A stretch of 64,000 bases of DNA, taken from NCBI RefSeq assembly GCF_000327385.1, contig NW_008709380.1:2404552-2468551 (forward strand), in the 5' to 3' direction. The DNA comes from Lottia gigantea. Its lineage: Eukaryota > Mollusca > Gastropoda > Lottiidae. Both the position numbers and the translations under genes were made by a program. This document shows positions 1 to 11,141 of this stretch, piece by piece (the first letter of the stretch is position 1; each line of letters begins with the position of its first letter). The notes under the pieces were generated by a model. That model ran no database searches. It was not told the origin of the DNA and worked only from the letters and a program-made list of their open reading frames with translations.

Positions 1-2883
1 ACTGATATCGCAGACTAGGTTAATAATGACTAATTATTGCCTTTATGTATCCAATGGTCTCCTGTTTTTAGAATAACTCAACTCTGTGACCTGTTTAACA
101 TAGCTTTAGTCTCTCATAATAAGCTAAAAGCTTATGGCGTTAAAATATGCTAAAATATGTTTTAATATCATACAAAATAGGGATGATAGAAGTATATGAA
201 TAACAATTGTAAATTAACTTTAATGGTACAATGAACATATAATTTTAATCTCATGGATGGCTGTTTGTAGTGTTAAACAAAGTGTAATGATATTATGTAC
301 GATAATATACAATATAAAAATAAAAAATTTGACGCAAATATCTTTTTTACATAATTCCGTCTGTCCTTAAATGACTTAACTAATTATAGATATTACATTC
401 CTAACTTGTATTCAACCTTGTTTACATCCACTCAATAACTTGTACTTGTATCCTCTTTAAAAAAAAACACTGTCACATATGAATACTAAAATAATATCAT
501 GCATATGGAATGCAGAAGCAACAAACACAATCAGTGACATAAGGTTGTGAAAGATTTTGTCTATGCTTATACAAGGGGAATTTAAAGAGGTTTTCTAAAC
601 TTTTTATGTGTATCACACATCTTTAGACACAGAAAATTTGAATTGTGCTATTGATACACATGAACATTTTTAAAATCTCTTTACAATCCTTTTAAGCAAT
701 GATGGCAAAAGGCCTTTTGTAGCCGTGTGAAGTGGTTGATGGTCATTCCAAACTACAGGCTTTACCTGGGTACCAGATCAGACACAAAGTTGGTTGTGTG
801 AATTGACAGAGGAGTTTAGGTTTATAAAACTAATTGATTGTTGACTATGACTTTCTCCCCAAGAGCACTGCCAACTTGAATAATCTAAGACTTTTGTTTT
901 GTTTGGCTGATTCACATTTATTGGGTTTTAGAGAACTTAAATATAGTTTTGTACTGGTTACAGGTACCGGTGTACCAGTTTCAACAAAAAGTGTTACCTC
1001 TACTGTTCCAAAAATAATAGGCTAATGCTCATCATATGCTGCCAACTGTTCATGCACTTCAAATATACAATCTTCATCAAGACAACTAGTCACATGGAGT
1101 AAAATTAAAAGCATTGTATTTTATACATAATCTTATTTGTACTGAGGCATTATATAAAAGGTCTCAAAGCATACTTGGTACAGTTTCAAACTTACTAACT
1201 TAGACAGCTGCAAACTATCTGTAAGTTATTTCTGACAAAAACACAACTGATTCTTAAGCTTAACAGGGGACACCATATTCAACATGAACTAGATATGCAA
1301 ATTCTTTCTGACCCACTTTCAAATTTTAATACATTGTAATATAGGTACACTATTCAAATAAATCAGAGCAAGACAAACATAAATCCAACAAAGACAAAAA
1401 TACAACAAACTGGTACAATAGTCTTACTGTTCTAAGTGTGCATGTACTGATAAACAAATATTTTATATGTCCATTAAAAAAAGAATACCAGCCAGAAATT
1501 TATTATGTCTCTAGACTAGGTGTTAATTTAGTAGGTACAGTAATGTTATGATTTAGCAACTTGGCCTTAATGTTTGATATCATTCACCAACATAATGTGT
1601 TTTATGAAAACTGACAGAATAATAGTTTTTTTTTTTTAATTCAAGATAACAGCAGGATTTAATTAATAGATCTTCCTTTTATGTTGTTTTAGACCTAATC
1701 AAAATCGGTAAAACTGTTAATTTTTTAGGAATCGAAAACGTAAATAGACTAAATGTATGACCTGGATTACAATATACATATCAATGTATAACATGATGCT
1801 TTAAGATTTTATAAAAATAAAAGTGCCAATACCGGTAAAAAAAACCTTTTGGAGAAAAAGGTTTTCCATATAATTGGCATAAAACATAAGAGAACCAATA
1901 TTACTATTACATCACTGTGTTTAGTCATTTTCAAGCATTTATACGACATTTCAGCTAAATTTCAAACTTCAAAACATTACTTACAATATATGGCATTTTC
2001 TTCAAGAACAAATATCCTTTGAATTTTACTGTTAGTTCAAATATATATCAAATATTCGACAAAATCTTTCAGGTTTGTCAATAATTTCATCCTATACCTG
2101 GCAAACGTCCTTGACCTTCTAAATCTAGGTCAATCGACATGACTGCTCTACTTCTGGCTTACCCCATTATAGGCCTACATCAACTTCACAATTTCAGTTC
2201 ACTCATCTAATATGACATCCAAACTTTTCACATTTTTACCATTTCTTGTGTTCTGTTTTTGTAACAAGCAAAGCGAACAGTAGCATACAGACCAAAAAAA
2301 TAGTTAATATCCCAATGCTACAGGCCACAATAAAATTCATACAGACCACAGTTAAATTTTTATAGACCACAATGAATTTTCAAATATAAACTTACCAAAA
2401 AGATCAAAATTTCACAAAATGAATTAAGAATCATTTGTGTTCTTATAGTAACCCAGCTTGCCTCCCATTTAGCAGTTGTAATCTTTAAAGGTTTTTCTGC
2501 TTGTCAAAGTGTCATGCAATGTGTACGGAATAAAAAAAATTCCAGTGCCGAAAGGGGTAGGGGACAAAGAGAGGGGGAGTGGCTGGTGGGACAGAACTGA
2601 GATATATTCAGGTATTATTGAGTTATTAGATGTCCCACACTCCCTGTAACAATTCCACCTCGAAGTTTGTGCAAAAGTTGGCAACAGAAGACACGAGAAG
2701 ATAATAAATGTTTATATAAAGTTGTATTTCACTGTAGAACTCCTATATACGTCGTAAATAGATAGATTATCCGCATCCTTCAAATTGGATTGTTTATCCC
2801 GGATCCACGTTTATTTTATGCTTGCAAGTATCAGGTTTTCTAGGATGTAAGTAGACCTAAATTATAGTAAGTCAGTATATTTT
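1..2883. other. Left flank, no gene recognised
   Basis: AT-rich sequence with homopolymer runs and no open frame that looks like protein on either strand. The frames that exist are under about 75 codons, have no family resemblance and lack sensible splice partners. It could be intergenic DNA or a long untranslated region of a gene lying to the left; nothing in the sequence decides this. Confidence 0.5.
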
Positions 2884-2964
2884 NNNNNNNNNNNNNNNNN
2901 NNNNNNNNNNNNNNNNNNNNNNNNNNNNNNNNNNNNNNNNNNNNNNNNNNNNNNNNNNNNNNNN
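2884..2964. other. Assembly gap (81 N)
   Basis: A run of 81 unknown bases. True length unknown. It lies about 240 bases before the putative TATA box of the protease homologue, so distal promoter sequence of that gene may be missing. Confidence 1.
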
Positions 2965-3203
2965 GCAAGTTTCAAGAAAACAAATAATCAAAGTTAAGAA
3001 AAATACTACACCTTATTGAATTGACACGTTCAAAAACAATTTTCAGATATATGTTTTGCCTAAACAATTCTTTTGTCATCATTATAGGACCTGACTTGAT
3101 TAATACAATTAATCGATGGGATATGTTTTGATTAAACATGATATACAAACTACAAAATAGATCATAAAGAAACAATGGCAGGTGTCTAAGGTAGGGTTAA
3201 GAA

Positions 3204-3210
3204 TATAAAA
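3204..3210 (+). promoter_or_regulatory. TATA box of the protease homologue gene
   Basis: TATAAAA lies 46 bases upstream of the ATG at 3250. With a usual 25-30 base spacing, transcription would start near 3235-3240, leaving a 5' UTR of only about 10-15 bases. Inferred from sequence and spacing only. Confidence 0.5.
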
Positions 3211-3249
3211 GTGGGGGTTCGAAATTAAGAATTCTTTAGATTAGTCAAG

Positions 3250-6200
3250 ATGATGTCCAGGATATTGTTTCTAGTTTGTCTCATCTCGGTCTTTAGACCT
3301 GCCCAGTCTGTTAGTTATACATGTCGTAAGTAGGAATTATATAATACAATATGATATATTATTATTTAAGTAAGTTTTATGTATTAATGCGATAAAATAA
3401 GTTCGTTATTATAAATATGTTCGTCAATTTCATTTACCAAAATCATAATTACAACTAGTAAGTTTTCCAAAATCATTATTCTCAACCGATAAAATTACCA
3501 CAATCATTACTTTTTGCAGGTGCATTTTCTTCATCATATTTACACCAATCACATTTACATTAGGTGCAATTCCTACAAGTGTATTTGCAAAAATCATATT
3601 TACCTAAATCGTATTTACAACAGGTAAATTTACCACAATCATATTTACAATAGGTACACTTACCACAATCACATTTACTATGAATTATCAATCATATCAT
3701 ATATCAGTGGCAGCCTATTATATGGCATGGAATAATAAATCTAATATATTTGGATTCAGAAATGTGACACTTATCAATTTTTACTTCATACAGAATTGCT
3801 TGGTATAGGATGTGAAACAACCCCAACGCCGTCAGGGAATGATCCTCTTTGTGGTAAGTGTTTTAGCATTTTGTATCGGCAGATTGACGTTTCGTACAAG
3901 TTTATCATTGTAAATTATTTATTTCCAAATTCCTTTTATGTGATAATTTCAACTTGACTAATATCGGATAATACGCATTTCCACTAATTCTCTTGTTTAA
4001 AAATCAAATATTCTTTTATATCTACCCCTAAATTACCTTACGTCCACATCTTTTTTTCAGCTATTTTCCCAGACAGATGTAAGAAAGTGACTGAACCAGC
4101 GTATTGTAGTATGCCAGGTAAACCCCGATTACCTTTCCCCGTACAAAATTTAACGCATTTTGAAACGAGTTGAGTATCGACGAATGGCACATTCAAACCA
4201 ATTAGGAGTATTATAATTCATTAAGGTGTAGCGTTTTTTTCGTTTGAACACATTTTTTGTAAATTGTGAACAAGGCATATATACAGAAATCTACGTCATT
4301 TATTGAGGAGATGGCTAACTTTTTTTGTTTCTCATCTTTTACACAATTTTTGCGACTTTTTTTTTAGCGCTTTGCAAACTATGTCTTTCAAAATGTGCAA
4401 ACGTACCGGGTTATGCAACAACTACTATACCAACCACTCCAGAACCAACCACTCCAGAACCAACAACTCCAGAACCAACAACCCCAGAACCAACAACCCC
4501 AGAACCAACCACTCAAGAACCAACTACCCCAGAACCAACAACTCCAGAACCAACAACCCCAGAACCAACAACTCCAGAACCGACAACTCCAGAACCAACA
4601 ACTCCAGAACCGACAACTCCAGACACAACAACTCCTGCAGATACAACAACACCAGAGGCTACAACTCCTGTAGATACGACAACTCCTGCGGCTCCACCAA
4701 TTCCTGCAGATACAACGACTTCTGTGGCTACAACGACTGCTGTAGACACTTCAACCGCTGTAGATACAACGACTCCTGTCGATACAACGACTCTGGTAGA
4801 TACAACAACTCTGGTAGATACAACAACTCCTGTAGATACCACAACTCTGGTAGATACAACAACTCCGACAGCGACGACTTCTGCTGCCACAACGACAACG
4901 GAAACTCCAACCACGACACCTACTCCTGACAGTCAGTAAATTATTTATATCACGATATTCATTTCAAACGAAGTTTTATTTACGAATGATACTATTTGAT
5001 TGCTACTTCCCCATCCATAATACAATTTAATATTCCAATATTTTCAGAATGCGAATATTCTAAATATGGTGCACCAAAGACAAGTCTGATGAAAAGAATT
5101 ATTGGTGGACAAGTTGCACAAGAAGATAAATATCCGGGCCTTGTTTGTTTCCAGTCTCCGCTGTATTCACCGGGTCCGATTTCAACCTGTTTCTGTTCCG
5201 GGGTCGTCATCGATGAGACAACTATACTGACGTCACTGGGATGCTACACGTATATTGAAACGTCAGTTTTATTTGCTGCTTTCTTATATCATACCATCCA
5301 CTCCAAGCTTAGGATCATCGTCTATTTGTTTACCTTAAAGGGTTACTACCTCTTACTATGGACATCAAATTTTAAGTCTGAAACTTGATCAATAAGTATA
5401 TATATTCATCAGCTGGACTTAACAGGTGCTATGACTAAAGAAAAGTTGTTTGGAACACCATTATTTAGCTTATTTAGTTTTGATAAGAAATTCCCAATTC
5501 AGAAACATGCTACGACCTTGGTTTTCATGTCTGGTTTTCTGGCATGATATGAAAAAACATTCTGTCTGTTTTCTTACAAATTCGATATTGTTGCATTCTT
5601 TATTCCAGTATCCAAAGTCTTGATATGATAGTTAGTACTGTTATCGGTACACATGACACGTCTAAGCAGGCTGGGACTGAGCAAACAATTGTCTTGGATA
5701 AGCCATTGTCCTCCTCAAATATTGGTGGTAAGTCTTTAGTTTACGCGAGCATCTCATATACTCTTCTCATAACAAAATAACAAAACAAAATTGAAAAATG
5801 CAATATTTCTGATATACGACAATAGATTCAGTTCATAAAAAAGGAATATCTGATTTTTATCAATTACAGATTTGGTTGAAATTAACTTATCAACACCAAT
5901 TGTATTTAACAGCACTAGTTCAGCACCTGCCTGTGTTATTAACCCTCTAATGACAGTAGACGAATCTACTTGTAAACTTATTGGTTATGGTGATATATAT
6001 CCAGGATGTAAGTTATACATGTTTGTCCATTGATAATTATTATTTTTTTGGCGAGAAATTTCATAATTTTGAAATTTGAATTTCCTGCAACTATTGCATC
6101 GAATATATCATCTTAAAACCGTTTTAAGCCTAATAGCACAGTGAAAATATGTCCCTTTGTTTGCTACGGATATCAGTAATGTAGTGACTATAATTAAATT

Positions 6201-6881
6201 TAATTTTGCACGCAGTTAAAAACACAAATATCCGAGAAGGAGATGTAACTTTAGATCTATCTGGTGAATGTACTACGGCTGTTAACAATATTTGCAATAC
6301 TGTGCCTGGAGGTTCTGTTGCTTGTACTGTAAGTAGTTTTTTTTGTACTAACATATTGAAAATAAAAATATATATTATAAAGAGTTCCGCTTTGGTTTCA
6401 AAACCCAAGAAAGGCCTTGTAAATTTACATATATTGTGGGCATATGCCAATCCGTTTTATGCGCCAACATGAAAAATATTTTGAGTTATTGCCCTTGGTT
6501 TACAAATTAAGTAGTATATTGTATAGGCGTATGATTTCTTTACCTGGCAAGCTTGCTTTCTTTCTAGGGAAAACTTGAGACGTATTCATGAACGAGTATT
6601 AACTTAATTAGGACCAAGTTGATTTTAATTGATTGACTAATGTTTCCTACCTTATAAAGATAATGTAAGTAAACATGTGTTTTTATTTATTACAGGGAGA
6701 TGATGGAGGAGCAGTAGTCTGTGAAGAAACGGATACAAGGGAATATGTTACAGTTGGTATTATTGGTGCACCATCAAGTACCTGTGATAGTTCGCAACCT
6801 CAATCTATATACAGTCTGATGCCTGGCAACTCATATAACGATATGCTGTCAGATAAAGCTTATTATACCGTAGCTCCTTAG
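3250..6881 (+). CDS. Secreted mucin-like serine protease homologue (catalytically dead S1 domain)
   Basis: Nine exons: 3250-3325, 3794-3853, 4061-4117, 4368-4931, 5048-5261, 5609-5727, 5870-6007, 6216-6328, 6696-6881; phases agree and give 508 residues. Residues 1-20 are a signal peptide (hydrophobic core ILFLVCLISVF). Then come eight cysteines in about 50 residues, a Thr/Pro-rich stalk (about 85-250) and a trypsin-like S1 domain from I270 to the end. The activation site is KR|IIGG. The TAAHC motif reads TSLGC, so the catalytic His is Gly317; the Asp motif is kept (D364 in DLVEINL); GDSGG reads GDDGG, so the catalytic Ser is Asp450. The frame is otherwise intact, so this is a conserved-fold pseudoprotease rather than a pseudogene. 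Such homologues in invertebrates act as binding or regulatory proteins in immunity or matrices; its own role is unknown. Five of the eight introns, including the first four, are phase 1 (the others are one phase 2, one phase 1-to-0 change and one phase 0), as is common in secreted modular proteins. Confidence 0.85.
3426..3682. repeat. Degenerate minisatellite in intron 1 of the protease homologue
   Basis: About 250 bases made of diverged copies of a roughly 30-base unit resembling TTACCACAATCATATTTACA plus a short spacer. The last copies (from about 3600) are most alike; earlier ones are eroded. Read by eye; no alignment was computed. Confidence 0.65.
4441..4620. repeat. 15-bp coding tandem repeat (12 copies, Thr-Thr-Pro-Glu-Pro)
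   Basis: Exactly twelve 15-base units, each starting AGAACC, encode residues 89-148 of the protease homologue as EPTTP repeats (one unit is EPTTQ). Because the unit is a multiple of three and lacks stops in other frames, all three plus-strand frames and the complement stay open here; only the Thr/Pro frame joins the neighbouring exons. Such Thr/Pro stretches are typical O-glycosylation stalks. Confidence 0.95.
4636..4870. repeat. 18-bp coding tandem repeat (Val-Asp-Thr-Thr-Thr-Pro/Leu)
   Basis: Following the 15-base array in the same exon is a second array with an 18-base unit, encoding VDTTTP or VDTTTL. Copies around 4735-4869 are near identical; those before 4735 are degenerate (ADTTTP, EATTP). 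The two arrays evidently grew independently inside one exon. Confidence 0.85.
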
Positions 6882-7757
6882 TAGAATGGCTGGTGCCGAC
6901 ATTGAAATATGACAAACCATTATTTAATGTAATATGAAATATAAAATATAATCTTTAATGCATTGAAACTTTTCTTTGAATTTAATCAGATATCGGGTAC
7001 AAATTCAAAATTCATTAGTAATACTAAAAATGTCCTGCAAAATAAATGTCAAACACAATAACAGTGATATCGTATTTTCTGCAATTGTATTTTGGAGGGA
7101 TATGAACTTCTGAGTGAAATGTTTTTATGAATCTTTAAAAGATCGATATTATTTTATTGGGATCTGACATACATACGAAAAAGAAGAAAAGGCTAGGTCC
7201 GTTCCCTAAACCGTGCTGATGTAGAGCGTGTTACGACAAACTGGTACATACGAAGGTAGACAAATTAAGGTATTGATAATTTGATTATACACATACATAC
7301 CAAATTTGATAAATTTGGATGAGAAATAAGAAAGTTAGTAATGCGCAACATTCATGTATATACCAAGTTTGAAAGAAAGTGGTTAGGGTTAAGTTGATTA
7401 ATTGAATATTAATCACTGATTACTCCCAGAGTACTTTATTAGTCACTGATTAATCTTCACCAAATAATATAATTACTTACCGATTAAATATGTTGCCACT
7501 AATATATGATATCCCATCTGATTACATCATTATCACCGATCACTTCAATAATCTTAATTGATTGATTACTCTTCAGTAATCTTTACTGACTGATTACTCT
7601 TCAGTAATCTTTACTGACAGATTACTCTTCAATAATCTTTACCGACAGATTACTCTTCAGCTAACTCGTCCCTAATTGATTGATATGGCAGTTGATTGAA
7701 TGATGATGATTGACACTTGATTGAAAATCATAATTGACACGATTCAATCAACAGCAT
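6882..7757. other. Spacer between protease homologue and zinc-finger gene
   Basis: Holds the 3' UTR of the upstream gene (AATAAA-like signals near 7040) and an AT-rich stretch rich in ATTGATTA/TTAATC words, including the 28-bp array listed separately. No coding sequence recognised. Confidence 0.6.
7562..7662. repeat. 28-bp tandem repeat, about 3.5 copies
   Basis: Unit TGATTACTCTTCAGTAATCT plus TTACTGAC is repeated three and a half times with few changes. It lies about 200 bases upstream of the zinc-finger gene's ATG. Each unit contains GATTAC and GTAATC, so arms can pair. Confidence 0.85.
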
Positions 7758-7763
7758 TATAAA
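7758..7763 (+). promoter_or_regulatory. TATA box candidate of the zinc-finger gene
   Basis: TATAAA in the context CATTATAAAGATC, 96 bases before the ATG at 7854. This would give a start site near 7788 and a 5' UTR of about 65 bases. Confidence 0.4.
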
Positions 7764-7853
7764 GATCTTCAAATTATTCGATAAGTCATTTACATTCCCA
7801 AGCACCAAACAGGAATATATACACGAGAACAACTTTTTAAAGATTTAACCAAA

Positions 7854-8956
7854 ATGGAATTTAATAAATATAAAAGTAAATGTCCTGAAAGATTAGCCTT
7901 GTCCTCCAGTAGATATGATCCTTATTCTCGTCAACAGCCACAACCGTAAGTAGCAATCTTTTTACACCTTGATCTTACTTTGGATTTTTATTTTATTTTA
8001 TTTTACTTTTAATTTTATGGGATGATCAGATTATCTCATCGCGACCTTTAGTAATCAATTCTTATTCCATTTTATTGTATCTATGATTTTAATAAATTAT
8101 AAGTGATGCTAAAAATATCTATTTTAGATGTACGAAAAACCGAGTTATATCATCCAAGAACACTTGTTTACCACTGTCACCAATCGATCCATGCTTACCA
8201 ACAACACCATCCTGTATGTATTACAAGACGTCCACTCCAAAGGATCTCTTTCTACCAAACACTACCTTTACACCATCTTTAGCTGATAGTCTGCTGGAAG
8301 AAGAGACATTATGTCGAGACAATTTAGAATCATCACCCTTTCACGATATAGGAAGTCTTGCTACCCTGCCAGATAATTACTACGATGCGTTTATGCCTTC
8401 ATCAACCGTTTCTTATGATCTAACAGATAATTTTGTTGTGTCTGACGAGGTAGACATCTTTAGTAACGTCACTGAAGAGTTCCTTTCATACATAGCAGAT
8501 CATACGCTTCCAGTTTCAAGGGATATTAATGAACCTCTTGGTCAGCCCCCCAAAGATTCATTGATGACTAGCAGTATACAGCCAGAAACCATTAAGACGT
8601 TCACACCAGACCCACAAGAAATCATCCAGAATGAATCATCCACAGTCACCGTTTCTCAACCCACCAAGAAGTCCACGACAGAACCAATTCCACAGATTTC
8701 TGATAGCCGAGTGCAATGTGAATACTGTCCAAAGAAATTCCTTTTTAAAACTTCCTGGAAAGTTCATATGAGAACCCATACTGGTGAAAAACCATATACC
8801 TGTGAAGTTTGCTCCAGAAGTTTTTCAGACAACTCTACCTATGTTAAACATCTCCGAACCCATACCAAAGAGAAACCTTACAGTTGTGATGTTTGTAATA
8901 AATCATTTAGTCAATCTGGAAATCGAAATCGTCACATTAAGACCCACAATTCCTAA
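7854..8956 (+). CDS. C2H2 zinc-finger protein (three fingers)
   Basis: Two exons, 7854-7945 and 8128-8956, joined in frame (CC|A, Pro) through a GTAAG donor and TTTTAG acceptor; 306 residues. The N-terminal 220 residues are Ser/Thr/Pro-rich with acidic clusters and no recognised domain, as in an activation region. Residues about 225-303 hold three consecutive C2H2 fingers (CEYC, CEVC, CDVC starts; HMRTH, HLRTH, HIKTH ends) linked by TGEKPY and TKEKPY, so it should bind DNA in the nucleus. The fingers sit at the extreme C-terminus, as in several small invertebrate regulators. I cannot assign an orthologue. Confidence 0.85.
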
Positions 8957-9478
8957 CTGTCTGTTATGTTTGTTGAATGTTTGTTATTTATTAAATGCAT
9001 ATCATTAAAGTGCTATATCATCTAACATTATTACTGTAATATATTACTGTGAAGTAATACCCCTGATTACCACCATTCTGCTATTTTTTTGTCAAATGTA
9101 CAAATATCATCCTGTCGTATCAAGGGTTTAAATAATCGTCAAATTAGCAAACCTTTGATAGATCTGAACGACCATGATCAGAAGAAATATAGTGGGACTA
9201 TAGGATTCACGAGGCACATGTTACAAAACTGCATGGAAGTTTAAGATTTTATACCTTATTGGCTGTAGGACAGGGTGTCAAATTAACATTCTCTATAAAC
9301 TACAATATGTAGGTGGCTAATAATAGTAAATATATTTGTAATTACACACAGTTACTAATATAATTTCTTCTCTGTAAAGGTCGGTATATTTAATAATTCC
9401 CAATTATCTTCAATAAATAATACAATAAGACCACTAACAGATCTAACAGATTGGTTCCATGACTGATGGATAGCAAAC

Positions 9479-9512
<34 letters not shown>

Positions 9513-9771
9513 GATAGATATAGGTAAGATATTTCTTAGTTTAATTTGTCTTATCCGAAAAACTGCAAACATGATAAGTATCCCATTCGATATGGTGGAA
9601 CGTCAGAAATATATAACCTCTTTAAACTGGCATTATCCTAGCCTATCTCAAAACGTGCGTATATGTCTCCGAAGAATACAATGGTGTAAGGATTAAGCAA
9701 AACAACCTATATCAAAAATCAGAGTTTCTTTTCTTTTTTAGAACTTCCATTGAACGTTAATTTCTATTAAT
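8957..9771. other. Spacer between zinc-finger gene and kinase gene
   Basis: 3' UTR of the zinc-finger gene followed by non-coding AT-rich sequence and a TA microsatellite. A TTTTTTAG at about 9735-9741 just before the kinase ATG could be the acceptor of an untranslated first exon, which would place the kinase promoter inside this interval. Confidence 0.5.
9482..9509. repeat. (TA)14 microsatellite
   Basis: Uninterrupted TA dinucleotides, about 260 bases upstream of the kinase ATG. Confidence 0.95.
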
Positions 9772-10848
9772 ATGCCGACTGGTGATGATGTAAAACGACC
9801 AACATTAGATGTGAAGTCCAAATTAAGGAGGCCAGAAAATAACAACAAATTAATGAAAGTTAACACTACAGTCAAGAGATTTAAACCATCCTCATTAACT
9901 GGTAACTGCTTCAGGAACTACATCTTCAAAAATATCATTGGAGAAGGTGGATGCGCTTACATTTATTTGGTTGAAACAGACATTCCATTTCGAAAGAATG
10001 GAACAAGTGAACCATCATCGACACAGCAGCATGATCTATCGTCATCTTTCCTTGAAAATCGTTCAGATTTAAGGACTTTGGCTCTGAAGCAAGCTCAAGA
10101 CAGTTCTTCGAACCAATTGCAAATCACAAAAAAACTTTCAGCAGCCAAAGTATCTAAGCGACCAAGAAAATTCCAATGTCGACGAGAACTCGATTCTTGG
10201 ACAACTGAATTAGATATTTTGACATCGATTCAACACGAAAATATATTAAAATGCTTAGAATGTTTCCATATAGAGGATCACGTGATAATTGTTACAGAAT
10301 ATGTAGAAGGACAAGATTTATTTAGAATTATAACAGAATGCGACTCTATTCCCATTAACTCCAGATCCATTGCTTGTCAAATATTTGAAGCTGTGGACGT
10401 TCTCCACTATAAATATGCAATAGCTCATATGGATCTGAAGATTGAAAATGTGCTAGTGGATAAATGTGGTCACATTAAGCTATGTGATTTCGGTAGTGCT
10501 GTGAGAATACCATCTGATGGCAAAATTCGAACAAGTGGCATAACTACCCCATCTATTCTACCTCCTGAATATTTCATACAAGAGTCATGTGACCCTAGAG
10601 CATGTGATACATGGAGTGCTGGAATTATTTTATATGTGTTGTTATGTCAACGATATCCATATGGTAATAACAATCCATTGGCTATATTAATTTTACAATC
10701 TGAACAACATCTTGATTTTAGTGGTATTGACACCAACGTATTTCAGGACATGATTCACCTTATAAAACAGTGTCTGGAAATAAATCCAAAACTAAGAATC
10801 ACTTCTAAAGATGCCCTCAAAACTGACTTCTTTAAAATAAAGATATAA
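9772..10848 (+). CDS. Intronless Ser/Thr protein kinase (CAMK/TSSK-like)
   Basis: Single open frame of 358 residues. Kinase motifs in order: Gly-rich loop GEGGCAYIYLVE (57-68), the ATP-binding lysine in LALKQ (K106), a candidate helix-C glutamate in the SWTTELDIL stretch (E146), catalytic loop HMDLKIEN (219-226), DFG (239-241), a PPE in place of APE (264-266), CDTWSAG (278-284) and a final conserved Arg (R342). All residues needed for phosphotransfer are present; the HRD arginine is Met, so activation-loop control by an arginine pocket is probably absent. The strand between the Gly-loop and lysine carries an insertion of about 30 residues rich in Ser. The HxDLK..N plus WSAG..LY pattern is closest to the CAMK/testis-specific kinase group, also often intronless. 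It ends almost directly after the domain (no regulatory tail). Confidence 0.85.
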   Translation: MPTGDDVKRPTLDVKSKLRRPENNNKLMKVNTTVKRFKPSSLTGNCFRNYIFKNIIGEGGCAYIYLVETDIPFRKNGTSEPSSTQQHDLSSSFLENRSDLRTLALKQAQDSSSNQLQITKKLSAAKVSKRPRKFQCRRELDSWTTELDILTSIQHENILKCLECFHIEDHVIIVTEYVEGQDLFRIITECDSIPINSRSIACQIFEAVDVLHYKYAIAHMDLKIENVLVDKCGHIKLCDFGSAVRIPSDGKIRTSGITTPSILPPEYFIQESCDPRACDTWSAGIILYVLLCQRYPYGNNNPLAILILQSEQHLDFSGIDTNVFQDMIHLIKQCLEINPKLRITSKDALKTDFFKIKI

Positions 10849-11141
10849 ATTAAAATGGTTTTCAGTCTTATTTTCATATCATACTTTGTTATTCTTATCC
10901 CGTTCAAAGTGGCGACAGGTCTCTGCTTCACTAATAATGATGTAGCTTTGAGCCACCATCATTTCAATATTCTTCCTATCTGTTTAATGAAAGAAGAATG
11001 TCCTAGGACGTATTGTTAAATTGACTTTCGGATTAACAATAATTATCCTCAATAATTCATAGACAATAAGCGTACGAGTACTGCCTGCAAGTAGCCATTA
11101 TCTTACCCTCATTTAAATGTCAATCTGGGTCAAACAAAATC
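10849..11141. other. Spacer between kinase and EGF-like gene
   Basis: 3' UTR of the kinase and presumed promoter of the EGF-like gene. No further gene or clear TATA box seen. Confidence 0.5.

Noticed and set aside
4303-4929. Long open frames in other frames and on the other strand over the protease stalk (e.g. Asn/Arg-rich, Gln-rich and Val-rich readings)
   Set aside because: They are by-products of the 15- and 18-base arrays, which lack stops in every frame. Only the Thr/Pro frame joins the flanking exons in phase.
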